From positions 682,001 through 746,000 of the forward strand of contig WHUZ01000020.1 of NCBI GenBank assembly GCA_015179045.1: a DNA stretch of 64,000 nucleotides, given 5' to 3'. The stretch is from Kalaharituber pfeilii (taxonomy: Eukaryota; Ascomycota; Pezizomycetes; Pezizales; Pezizaceae). Shown one piece after another: positions 55,551 through 64,000 of the stretch. Below the pieces are notes generated by a model. The model ran no database searches, was not told the DNA's origin, and saw only the letters and a program-made list of their open reading frames with translations. How positions within the stretch are numbered: the stretch's first letter is position 1; every line of letters starts with the position of its first letter. Made by a program: the position numbers and the translations under genes.

Positions 55551-55590
55551 TTTTTTTTTTTTTTTAAATCATTACTCGCGTGCGAGTGCG
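55551..55590 (-). repeat. Short tail-B fragment
   Basis: T15, AAATCATTACTCGCGTGCG. A TSD is not clear. Confidence 0.5.
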
Positions 55591-56032
55591 CAGTGGTGGT
55601 TGGCGTCGTTTCTGTGAAAGGTCTCTGGCGGAGGGGCGGCGGGTGTGGGGGTGGGGCAGCAAGCCATCTGGGCGGGGGGCCGTCGGGCCCTCCTCCTTGA
55701 ACCAGCAGCGCCATGTCCTTGTCGAACTTTATTGCCAAAACTGCCCCATCAGTTAGGTCTCTTTTGGACCTGTGTTTGCAGGAGAAGGGACCAAATGCCG
55801 CAAATAAGGAGTGAGCAAGATGGCCATGACCCAAGCAACGGGTATCAGTTGACCTGGTACCCACCATTGGCCACCTAACGCAAGCAGCATAAAGATCCCC
55901 CTGCTGTGATGTCGCTTTTCTCACTCCGCATCCGTCTTCCGATCGGACAATATATCGGAAAAATTTCTCGATACTTACACCCATCTTGGGCCCTCTAGTT
56001 AGTTTAAACTCACTATAAGCAGAATTTAACTA

Positions 56033-56794
56033 TTGCTTACCATGGTAACTACAAACACCAGCACCTCATCTACAGATATTGCTTACGACGACAGTCTGCT
56101 CCCGCTCTCAGACGAAGCAGCGCACCTGGTCGATCAGCTGTGGAAGTACCTCGAGTGCCAGTGCATTGTCACCAATATCTACGTATTGCGAGACGTGCCA
56201 GGGGATCCAGTTCCAATCCATTGGTTTCCATTCGACATAACCGAGCCTGGGTTACAGCTTCCCTTGGATTTACTGAACAGACTGACGTGCAAGCTCGTGC
56301 GGCACTGGTTGCAGCTGGGGGTCACAGATATGAGGCAGCTGAGCGATGAGAATGTCAGTGTGATTCGGCGGATGGTGGACGAGGATGTCGCGAGGCTGGT
56401 CGAGGAGGCTGGGTTCCATAGGCGGCCGAGGCCGCTGCCGTCGTTGGCACAGATCTATGCATTTAACGAACTGCTAGATAAGGCAGTGTCTGTGCTGGAG
56501 GCTAAGGGGATTGTGAATGTGGTCCTGCAGGACTCGGTGGATGATGCGACACGTGGAAGTTGCAGCGGAGGGAGGGAGTATTACTGGCACCCTGAGCAGA
56601 GGCCGGACATCAGTGTGAGGGTCAGCATAGACCTGGCGGGGAGGATTGCGGGACGGATTACAAAGGAGTGGATGGATGTAGGAGTGAGAGAAATACAGGA
56701 GCTTACGAAGGTGCATTTGGGAAGGACACGAGTGATAGCTGATGAGGAGGTCGTGAAGGGGATGTTTGAGGGATTGGTAGGCTTTAAAAGGTGA
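56033..56794 (+). CDS. Hypothetical protein, 253 aa
   Basis: Single uninterrupted frame. The ATG at 56033 is followed by another at 56042 (MVTTNTSTSSTDIAYDDSLL), which may be the true start since ACCATGG-like context surrounds it. The protein is rich in charged residues and Leu/Val, with helical stretches (LSDEAAHLVDQLWKYLE, VIRRMVDEDVARLVEEAGF). There is no signal peptide, TM helix or recognised motif. Two similarly built halves may exist (HWLQLGVTDMRQLSDENV and EWMDVGVREIQELTKVHL, about 120 residues apart), suggesting an internal duplication. Function unknown. Confidence 0.65.
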   Translation: MLTMVTTNTSTSSTDIAYDDSLLPLSDEAAHLVDQLWKYLECQCIVTNIYVLRDVPGDPVPIHWFPFDITEPGLQLPLDLLNRLTCKLVRHWLQLGVTDMRQLSDENVSVIRRMVDEDVARLVEEAGFHRRPRPLPSLAQIYAFNELLDKAVSVLEAKGIVNVVLQDSVDDATRGSCSGGREYYWHPEQRPDISVRVSIDLAGRIAGRITKEWMDVGVREIQELTKVHLGRTRVIADEEVVKGMFEGLVGFKR

Positions 56795-56991
56795 GCCCAT
56801 ATGTGGTTTGTGAGATGGACGTTTGGTCTCACGTTTTGGCGATGGGGGTTTACGGAAGTGAAGTGTAGAGTTCACTTGCAGTAATGTCATGCAAAATAGA
56901 TATCAGTTACCTTGTGTATCTGTTTGTTCCGCCGTAGTACACACCTCAGTAGCATAGCGAAGTCTATGGTGGATTTCCTTTCTTGGTAGTA

Positions 56992-57428
56992 CAGTCAAAC
57001 CTGTCATGTTGGATACTGTCGGGACCAGAGGGTTCTATCCAATAACACACGTTCTCCGGTTTGAGTGGAGGTCAGTTTTTGTGCTATATACTTGGAGTCA
57101 GAGCTATAGCAGGTACATGCATGAATGATGGACTATACAGCTGCAAAATGAGAGGTAATAGATGCCTGTTTTAAGGGGCACTTGTAGCTTGGGATGCTGT
57201 GGAGGATAGCATGATAGTTGGTACCATTCAGGCTCAGTAGGATCTTCGTATTCGTGCTTTGTTATAGGGTATAGTATGCTATGTACTGGCAACAATCTAA
57301 GGTACGAGAGCTGTACTTGACAGTAACATAACTATATACAAGTTACTATTAGAGATAAAAGTTCCAATACGAATCACTTGAAATCGCCCTGCCATGGCGA
57401 AGCTCATCTAATATGACAGGTTTGACTG
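56992..57428. mobile_element. Pogo/mariner-like MITE, 437 bp, TA target
   Basis: Left end CAGTCAAACCTGTCATGTTG and right end (reverse complement) CAGTCAAACCTGTCATATTA, flanked by TA (56990-56991 and 57429-57430). No ORF. A CCCTGCCATGGCG motif like the LINE tail-A start lies near its right end without poly(A). Confidence 0.8.
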
Positions 57429-57461
57429 TAAAGGATTCTGCACTTTGGCCATAGGTCTTTG

Positions 57462-57595
57462 CAGTGTTCCCAACGGCCAGGCCTGGACCGTAAAAATCTA
57501 GGTCTTGGCCATCAGAAGCATCGCCGGGGCCTCCCCTGGCCGTTTCAGCCTTCAGGCCTTGGCCTGATCGGCTGTTTGGCCGGTTGGGAACACTG
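57462..57595. mobile_element. hAT MITE, 134 bp, GGCC-rich
   Basis: Inverted ends CAGTGTTCCCAAC, same as 41899-42701, with GGCC-rich inner sequence. TSD GGTCTTTG / GTTCTTTG (7 of 8 match). Confidence 0.88.
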
Positions 57596-57980
57596 GTTCT
57601 TTGGGGGGCAGTCTTCTCATCTCTCAGATATAGTGGGAAATCAAGCACCATAAAATCTCGAACCAAGTGTAGCTGCATCTTTCTTATTGAGGTGCTGCAA
57701 TTCTTAATACCATATGTTTAATTTATAGTTGAAGCAGGCAACATGTTTTATGATTTTTGCTAATTTTTATTTTTCCTTCTACAGTAAGTGAATGAGATTC
57801 GATGCCCACGCCGCTGTACTTCTGATTTTTTGCTAAGGTTGCTGTATCCATCAGAACCCGTCCGCCATCGATAGCTGTATCTGCTTGCAATATCTGCGCT
57901 TGCTTTGCTTGTGAGTATTCCTCGAATTACCTGTTGAACAAGGACCCTCTCTCTAAGTTGGGGCATCACCTCGGGTTAGA

Positions 57981-58047
57981 TTTTTTTTTTTTTTTTTTTT
58001 TTTTTATTTCACGTGACCCCACTTGTAGCTGTTCGCCATGGCAGGGC
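57981..58047 (-). mobile_element. LINE tail-A micro-insertion (67 bp)
   Basis: Long poly(T), CACGTGACCCCACTTGTAGC...GCCATGGCAGGGC, 1 nt beyond the hairpin base. TSD CACCTCGGGTTAGA (57967-57980 and 58048-58061). Confidence 0.93.
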
Positions 58048-58073
58048 CACCTCGGGTTAGATACAAGGCGTGG

Positions 58074-58703
58074 CGATGGTGGAGCGTAACATGCAAGCAT
58101 ACTGTTTCGTACTGTCAACAGTCATGTCACTGGGCAGTATAACCATTTTGCATCGTTTAGTCCGAGATTGTCAGTTCGTTCAGCTAAGGCCTTGGGCTGT
58201 CGCTGGAGCCTCTCGGACCGCTGTCTTGACTGTCATCATGACAGATACTGTTAAGAGTGTACTTACTTAAACCTCGCCATAGCCTTTCAGGCGGCATGCG
58301 AGTAATGATATTAAAAAAAAGAAAGAAAAAAAAAAAAATACTGTTAAGAGACAGTTTTTCACAGCACAAATCTGTTATTGGCGGCTTAATTTATAACATT
58401 GGAACCAACCCTCATTGGAGGGACGTAGTCCAGTTTCCCACGAATCTAGGTGCGTATGTTTGTCACGAAGGTGTCATGAGATGGCTGTGGTGGGTTTGGA
58501 ACCGAATCCTTAGAAAGGGTTGTCCGATCAGTGGAGTACTTGAATGGCACGAAGAAGCAGAGCGAACGGCTGTCACAGCAGGTTCTGGAAACCTTCAGGT
58601 TGAGCAGCTCGACCAGTCCCAGAGCCGCTTGTTAGCGGGTGACCTAGTAACCCTTGCGGTACAACGGATTGTAGAGCGGTCAGCTCGTAATATGTATTCA
58701 TAA
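58074..58703 (+). pseudogene. Unidentified coding region interrupted by a micro-insertion
   Basis: A frame from 58074 (MVERNMQAYCFVLSTVMSLG...) leads to the insertion at 58258-58337. Downstream a protein-like frame runs to 58703 (GGLIYNIGTNPHWRDVVQF, GVMRWLWWVWNRILRKG, LVTLAVQRIVERSARNMYS). The two are in different frames even after removing the insert and one TSD, so a splice or a further frameshift would be needed. No family recognised. Confidence 0.35.
58258..58337 (+). mobile_element. LINE tail-B micro-insertion (80 bp)
   Basis: About 15 bp, then CCTCGCCATAGCCTTTCAGG (stem GCCT/AGGC), CGGCATGCGAGTAATGATATT and a poly(A) with a G. TSD ATACTGTTAAGAG (58245-58257 and 58338-58350). Confidence 0.93.
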
Positions 58704-58827
58704 TGAGCAAAGTACTAAGTACAGAAAGAACGCGAAAGTGGAAGGAGAAACGAAAAATGGGCATTAATGTACAGTCTGGCAAGGCAATGCAGAATTGAAA
58801 TGTCAAATTTGATCCTATTATGTAAAT

Positions 58828-60654
58828 CTAATGCGGCAAAAGTCTTTGAATCGAATAACGAACCATTTTCCATAGATCAGCAATCTTACCATCAGTATCT
58901 AGCCACCAGAAGAGACAAACCAACATCCATGAAAAAACCAGTACCGCCGGAATCGCTGCAACAGCTTCCAGCCTGAATGCTGCGACTTGTTGCGTGTGAA
59001 CGATAAAGTCATCGGCACTGAAGAGAGATTTTCCGTCTTCGCTGCGAAGTACATTGTCTGTATTCCCAGGGAGAGTGACTGCACCTGATTCCATCCAGAC
59101 GCCGTAATCAAGCAATGTACCTCTAAACAGATTCTTCGTCATGATGAATGTCGCTTGGACTAGTCTTTCAATATCAGACTGCGCAGATGAAACGCCAACG
59201 TTCAGGTAGCCTAGGTTTTCCATTCGACGCACTGCATCCAAACACGTTGGTGCCAGTGTTTTCGCAAGAAGGTGTAATAGGGAGCTACCCATTCCATTTT
59301 TGCTCGATGACCAATCAAAATGCCATTCCAAAAGTGTCATTATACCTTTGGAAAGGTGCAGTTGTGGGATCCTGTTCTCACGGACATCGACAAAGGTTCC
59401 GTTCCATCCCCTATAACTCCAGGTCTGAGTCTCCCAGCATTGGAGCGGCGGTCGTCGAAAGTTAACTGTCGTAGAGTGGCCGCCGTCTTTGGGGTCGGTG
59501 AAATACCAAGGGTCCTTGCTCACGACATCTGTCTTTACGCCCCACATTTCTGGAACCATGACGAACTGATATGCAGCCTCTTGCCTAAGTTGAATCCCTT
59601 CCCGCAAAGTAGGGCTATAAAATGCTGCCGTTGGAATCTTCTGCATCTCGTGCATCGTGTGGTTCCCCTCAACGTATTTGCTATCGTTAGGCCATAACCG
59701 CCAGGTCACATTGGCTGTCGTATTTGTGTAGTCGTTCGACGAATGCAGTATATCCCAATCGTACATAAACTGGCAAATTCCATCTATCGTCACAACCAGG
59801 TCTCCTGCGTATTGCAAGCCCATATCCCTGCCTTTCACCTTCATTGAATACTGCAACTTGTAATTACTCTCGTTATGCCTGTCGCTTGGAGGTAGTACAT
59901 TGATGGCGGTATAATTGACAGCGTCCATGATCTCTTCTTTCGCATTTCCGCTATCAACCAAAGCAACCGCACGAGCGGCAGCTCCAGTCGCGATGTAGTA
60001 GAGAGTCCCGGATTCTTCCGCACTTAGGCTTCCTCTGTCGACAGATGAGTTAAAGTAGTACACTGTATTTGGGTTTGCTGGAGCTGCTGTCCCTAGAACA
60101 AAACTATTCGGGAGGAAAATACCAGCCACTATACCTCCGACGAATACCCCGACTGCTAAAATCAGGACGGCTATCGTAATAGCCAAGGTTAAAAATGGCG
60201 ACGATTTCGATACTGAGGCAGGTTGGCCATTTCTTGAGTTATCTGCCTGATTGGCAGCAATAACACCCGAACCTTGATTGTTCTGGGAAGACCGTTTAAA
60301 ATAGCGTTTGCTGAAGACCTGGCGGCAATGCCTAACGATAAGAATTGAAACTTGCAAAGGCTCCGTGATTTTAAAACTCTGGAATACCTCCTCCAATTCC
60401 GGGTCTGAAAGATGCTGAAGGACCAGGGGTTTGATTAAAAGATAGATGATGATCCACCAGGCAGTAAATGTGGTTGTAACGAGAATGGCGTAGAGGGAGG
60501 TGAAGTAGATCTCTTGTGACCTAACCACAGCAATCGCATTCCTGTTCCCTCTGGGTAACGGCAGGACGAACGGTCTACCGGTAATGTATTGCGAAGGATA
60601 GATACCATAGGCATCGGGCGAACCTCCCCTCCAATCCAGTGTGAGGTTGCTCAT
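58828..60654 (-). CDS. Hypothetical multi-pass membrane protein, 608 aa
   Basis: Single intact exon. Helices are seen near residues 52-76 (LYAILVTTTFTAWWIIIYLLI), 155-180 (LTLAITIAVLILAVGVFVGG IVAGIF) and 572-594 (IPAVLVFSWMLVCLFWWLD). Between the second and third lies a ~390-residue loop with many N-x-S/T sites (NSSVDR, NTTANVT, NDSK, NHT), which suggests it faces outward. A short cytosolic end follows (KIADLWKMVRYSIQRLLPH). Large fungal membrane proteins with this build exist as uncharacterised families; no enzymatic motif is visible. The start follows a clean upstream stop. It is convergent with the fragment at 58074-58703. Confidence 0.75.
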   Translation of the reverse strand: MSNLTLDWRGGSPDAYGIYPSQYITGRPFVLPLPRGNRNAIAVVRSQEIYFTSLYAILVTTTFTAWWIIIYLLIKPLVLQHLSDPELEEVFQSFKITEPLQVSILIVRHCRQVFSKRYFKRSSQNNQGSGVIAANQADNSRNGQPASVSKSSPFLTLAITIAVLILAVGVFVGGIVAGIFLPNSFVLGTAAPANPNTVYYFNSSVDRGSLSAEESGTLYYIATGAAARAVALVDSGNAKEEIMDAVNYTAINVLPPSDRHNESNYKLQYSMKVKGRDMGLQYAGDLVVTIDGICQFMYDWDILHSSNDYTNTTANVTWRLWPNDSKYVEGNHTMHEMQKIPTAAFYSPTLREGIQLRQEAAYQFVMVPEMWGVKTDVVSKDPWYFTDPKDGGHSTTVNFRRPPLQCWETQTWSYRGWNGTFVDVRENRIPQLHLSKGIMTLLEWHFDWSSSKNGMGSSLLHLLAKTLAPTCLDAVRRMENLGYLNVGVSSAQSDIERLVQATFIMTKNLFRGTLLDYGVWMESGAVTLPGNTDNVLRSEDGKSLFSADDFIVHTQQVAAFRLEAVAAIPAVLVFSWMLVCLFWWLDTDGKIADLWKMVRYSIQRLLPH

Positions 60655-61439
60655 TGTGATTGCGGGGCGCTTGTTACTCTACATATATGTTAGCATTGAC
60701 ACGTATTGGAAGAATGCTGTGAACATATATAGTTCGGATATACTGCACCTTGAATTTTCTGTGAACATAACCGTGAAGTAGTTTCGTGGGCTAGCAGCTT
60801 TAGCTGTTCTTTATAATCGGACATGAGTGTGCCATTAAATTGAGGCTCTGCGGCTTGTTTCAGCTAAAATTACAGAAACCTCGATCAGAGAAGTGTGCCC
60901 ACCGGAACCATAGAATGCAAGCTAGAGATTCCTGTAAGTACTAGTACCATGAGAGATTTACAGGAGAGCAGGCATTACTTTGTCGGACCTGTCGCTTAGG
61001 GTCACTCGGCTGCACTCTTCAATGGCTGCTCATTAGCAAACCAAGTCATAGCACTCTAGTTACTGGAGTAGGAAGATCCCGCAGAAAGTTGTGAACTATT
61101 AACTTGAACAGTTCCACAGTTGTTATTACCGTGAGCCGTATATCGATTATATCTCACAGTGATTTGCTCCTCAGCTAATAACGCAAGTTCACATGCCGAC
61201 AGGGGTTCGGTACCTCAACATTCCTTTTTCTATCGGCCAGTTGTGACTACGCATGGGTTGGAATACGAGCTCTGAGACCACAAACTACAGTACTGTCTTT
61301 GGCGTCAATGGAACATACCGTTCAATGGGAGAGCTAAACCTATGTCGGCTGGAGAGACCGTAACAAGTCAGGGGTATGGATCTGTGCTATGCAGTCAGTG
61401 CGTCTACAGAAAAATACCAGTGGGTAGCTCCGGTGACAG
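60655..61439. other. Intergenic region
   Basis: Upstream DNA of the membrane-protein gene. No further ORF of note. Confidence 0.4.
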
Positions 61440-61449
61440 TAGAGTTTCG

Positions 61450-61450
<1 letters not shown>

Positions 61451-61483
<33 letters not shown>

Positions 61484-61508
61484 AATCATTACTGGCATGC
61501 CGCCTGAA
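61451..61508 (-). mobile_element. Tail-B micro-insertion (58 bp)
   Basis: Long poly(T), then AAAAAAAAATCATTACTGGC ATGCCGCCTGAA: tail B cut in the hairpin loop. TSD TAGAGTTTCGA (61440-61450 and 61509-61519). Confidence 0.9.
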
Positions 61509-61740
61509 TAGAGTTTCGAATGCTGGATACCAGTGCCAGGAACTTGCTGCGCATCCAGCTGGCACTCAAGGCTTATCGGTCGGATGAACTGAAGAAAAAG
61601 CTGCTGAGAGTCAGTGTCAAAAGATAGTAGCCTGAGCTTGCAAGTGTGCAGTAGTAGATCCCTCTGACTCGTTGTCTGCATCTGAGCAATACCCCAGCCC
61701 CCTCCTGTATCTAGTCCAAATTTATCTTAGATTTTAGTCT

Positions 61741-61866
61741 GTCCCATTAAACGGTCCGTCCCGTTGAACGGACTGTCCCTCTGTCCCGTTGAACGGTCAG
61801 TCCCGTTGAACGGTCTGTCCCGTTGAACGGTCTGTCCCGTTGAACGGTCTGTTCCGTTGAGCGGTC
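61741..61866 (+). repeat. Minisatellite, about 18-bp unit, with palindromic core
   Basis: About six copies of GTCCCGTTGAACGGTCT with small changes. Each contains the near-palindrome CCGTTGAACGG. Confidence 0.85.
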
Positions 61867-62294
61867 AAAGACAGTATGCCAGTGGTACTGTGACCCGTGG
61901 AAAGTTTTGTGGATTAGGGAATATTGGGGTAAGTGTATCATGCAGGATTCAGAATGAGTCTGGATTTGTTAGGCAAAGACTCTCTTTTGCCAAATGTGGA
62001 CCTACGATAAATGCAGGCTCGATCTGCATGATGCAGGTCGCACTTATCCCTATACTACCTGATCTCCAAGACTTTTTACCAGTCACTGTACAATAGCGGT
62101 GGTCATCAATTATCTACAGTAAAGTAAATGGAACATTCATACATTTCATATCCCTGTACGTCTAGCCATATGTGGCCGGCAATTGATGACCGGTCCAAAA
62201 TGCAAAAGAGCTAAGGCTTGTACTCTGTAACTGTAGTCTCATTCACCCCTACCCTGCATATCAACACAACTACAGATTCACAATGCCTCGTATA

Positions 62295-63167
62295 CTGTAG
62301 TTCACCACTTTCCCGGACACCCCACTTTCCCGGACACATTTACCACCAAAACTGCGCAACTTTCGCACTCAATATCTCAACAACCGTAACAGCATTTGTG
62401 AACACGCTTTGTATAGCTATTAGACAAAGTGTAATTCTTGCTATCTAGCACTTTTTCTTCATCAAAAATTGTGGGTGCAAAGGGATTATGGCTTGTCGCA
62501 TTTTTGTTGGAAGGCTTGGCATTTATTTGTATGGGATCTCCATACAAATGTCACCGCCCCGAATTCTGCATGCTACACATGCAATCAATTCATGAAAAAA
62601 AACTCAGACCCTCACATTCAATAGGATCACTCAGTTGGAAACTATGAGCAACGTAGTTAGGTAATACCTGTAGTGGTTGTGAAATCATTCACAATATTCA
62701 TATTTCCCATAGAAACCATTTGTATGAGAAACACACCCAAAAGTAGATAGTTGTACACCAACTCTACAATTCAACAAATGGAAGTAAACTAAATGCAGCA
62801 CCTTACTATAACTCTTCAGATGATTCTGGACATATACTATCATAGCTATTGTAATTAGCGTTGAAGAGTAGGACTATATTCAAGTCTTATGAACGTTTTG
62901 TATGGAGATCCCATACAAATAAATGCCAAGCCTTCCAACAAAAATGCGACAAGCCATAATCCCTTTGCACCCACAATTTTTGATGAAGAAAAAGTGCTAG
63001 ATAGCAAGAATTACACTTTGTCTAATAGCTATACAAAGCGTGTTCACAAATGCTGTTACGGTTGTTGAGATATTGAGTGTGAAAGTTGCGCAGTTTTGGT
63101 GGTAAATGTGTCCGGGAAAGTGGGGTGTCCGGGAAAGTGGGGTGTCCGGGAAAGTGGTGAACTACAG
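62295..63167. mobile_element. Foldback-type TIR element (long inverted arms), nested
   Basis: Arms 62295-62549 and 62897-63167 are near-perfect inverted copies, beginning CTGTAGTTCACCACTTTCCC and flanked by TA. The ACTTTCCCGGACACCCC block is present twice at the left end and three times at the right. The unique centre is about 350 bp. No transposase. Confidence 0.85.
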
Positions 63168-63217
63168 TAAGCAAAAAAGCGTCAATACAGAAGAAAATAG
63201 ATGCTGAAATCGATGTT

Positions 63218-63480
63218 TTGATGACAACAATAGAGTATGATTTAGATTTGGAGTTTGACTCAGAGTACAGTTCAGAGGAAGAAGAGGAGGACTTAGAGGA
63301 GCTTCAGGAGCTAGTAGATAGGAGTGATCATATTACAGCTAATCGATATCTCAACCATGGCAAAAACTCTGCTAGAAGGCAAGACTTGAAAATTCAATCA
63401 AAATTGATTAATTAATGTCCAGATCCAGCATTTCTTGCTATTTTTCGGATGCAAAGAGCCTCCTTTTGGTGCGGTGCGGT
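63218..63480 (+). pseudogene. Possible transposase N-terminal fragment
   Basis: Frame 63218-63415 encodes an acidic stretch (EYSSEEEEEDLEELQELVD) and NRYLNHGKNSARR. After one stop the same frame continues DPAFLAIFRMQRASFW, a pattern like the region before the DDE core of PIF/Harbinger-type transposases. The core is absent. The TA target would be atypical for PIF, so the assignment is weak. Confidence 0.35.
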
Positions 63481-63710
63481 GTGGGGTTGCGTTGAGTGGG
63501 GGCGGTTCGTAGCAAATCTAAAGTAAAGTAAATGTTTTTCCAAAAGTAACGGGACTATTTCGTGCTGTAGATTTTTCAGAAATGTAGTGTGATAGTGTAC
63601 CTTACCTTACATTTCAGGGCGGAACATAGCCAATGGGCATTGTTGCTAAGGCGCGAAAAATGTACAAATGTTCCATTTACTTTACTGTAGATAATTGATG
63701 ACCACCGCTA

Positions 63711-64000
63711 ATGTAACTGACCAACGAATGAATACAGTGCCTAGCATACCACTCCAATGATTTCTTGAACCAGCGACTAGTTTTCTCTGACATGTACTTT
63801 CAGTACTTCTTAGCCAACAAAAATGCTGGCACTCCGTATGTGAGTACTCTACTTGCCCAATCCCTGCCATCTCCGCTATTTGCTAAGCAATCGGAGAACT
63901 AGCTCTGTACACGATCAATAATTGTTCAGGAACAACAAGTCTCTGGTGCGTTAAAAAATAAATGAGCTCTAGTGGAAAGTTCCGTAGCGGTAGTAAAGAG
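63711..64000. other. No gene seen
   Basis: About 290 bp to the window end with only short frames. Confidence 0.4.

Larger units (their letters stand above)
62096..63708. mobile_element. TIR element with TA target, 1.6 kb, carrying a second element
   Basis: 42-bp identical TIRs starting GCGGTGGTCATCAATTATCT, flanked by TA (62094-62095 and 63709-63710). Inside is the element 62295-63167 and, on the right, a short acidic frame (63218-63415). Confidence 0.8.

Noticed and set aside
57389..57405. CCCTGCCATGGCG inside the MITE 56992-57428 as another micro-insertion
   Set aside because: No poly(A) and no TSD; it may be coincidence or a relic.

Overview
The window reads as a transposon-rich accessory region of a filamentous ascomycete nuclear genome. 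Short introns with GTAAGT-type donors, a NACHT/ankyrin STAND protein with a fungal HeLo-like N-terminus, a kelch protein with a transmembrane segment, a CFEM-like GPI-type secreted protein and Tad1-like LINEs (endonuclease, RT, RNase H) all point that way. A Pezizomycete (truffle or morel relative) is a guess only.

Layout. 1-330: C-terminal tail of a kelch/TM protein. 0.9-3.1 kb: LINE debris with two blocks duplicated in inverted orientation. 3.15-9.3 kb: a giant imperfect palindrome (arms about 2.6-2.7 kb, spacer about 310 bp) carrying hAT, Ty3 and LINE pieces around a copia-gag-like centre. 9.8-11.9 kb: decayed LINEs. 12-13.9 kb: a second kelch/TM gene on the minus strand. 14-24.3 kb: mostly no recognisable genes, with one truncated LINE and one small MITE. 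24.6-40.1 kb: one NLR-type gene (HeLo-like, NACHT, about 19 ankyrin repeats) broken by seven LINE-derived insertions, each with its own target-site duplication (TSD); the largest is a 7.1-kb, nearly intact LINE. 41.5-44.9 kb: degenerate satellite holding a solo LTR that itself holds a hAT element, then a perfect 3 x 83-bp repeat. 45-48.4 kb: a MULE-like and a pogo-like TIR element. 49.4-51.3 kb: an intact CFEM-like GPI-protein gene and a convergent broken paralogue. 51.9-55.1 kb: LINE nested in LINE. 56-60.7 kb: an intact 253-aa ORF and a 608-aa membrane protein. 61.7-63.7 kb: minisatellite and two nested TA-flanked TIR elements.

How the parts relate. Two LINE 3' tails recur. Tail A runs CCCTGCCATGGC...AAGCGGGGTTAYGTG + poly(A). 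Tail B runs CCTCGCCATAGCCC...GGGCGGCACGCGAGTAATGA + poly(A), and its inner stem shows compensatory base changes between copies. Besides full and truncated LINEs, the window has a dozen micro-insertions of 30-132 bp made of little more than this tail and poly(A), each with a TSD of about 11-15 bp. All seven tail-A micro-insertions start within 3 nt of the hairpin base. Four of the insertions in the NLR gene hit the same position of the ankyrin repeat unit. These two regularities are the most interesting signals here.
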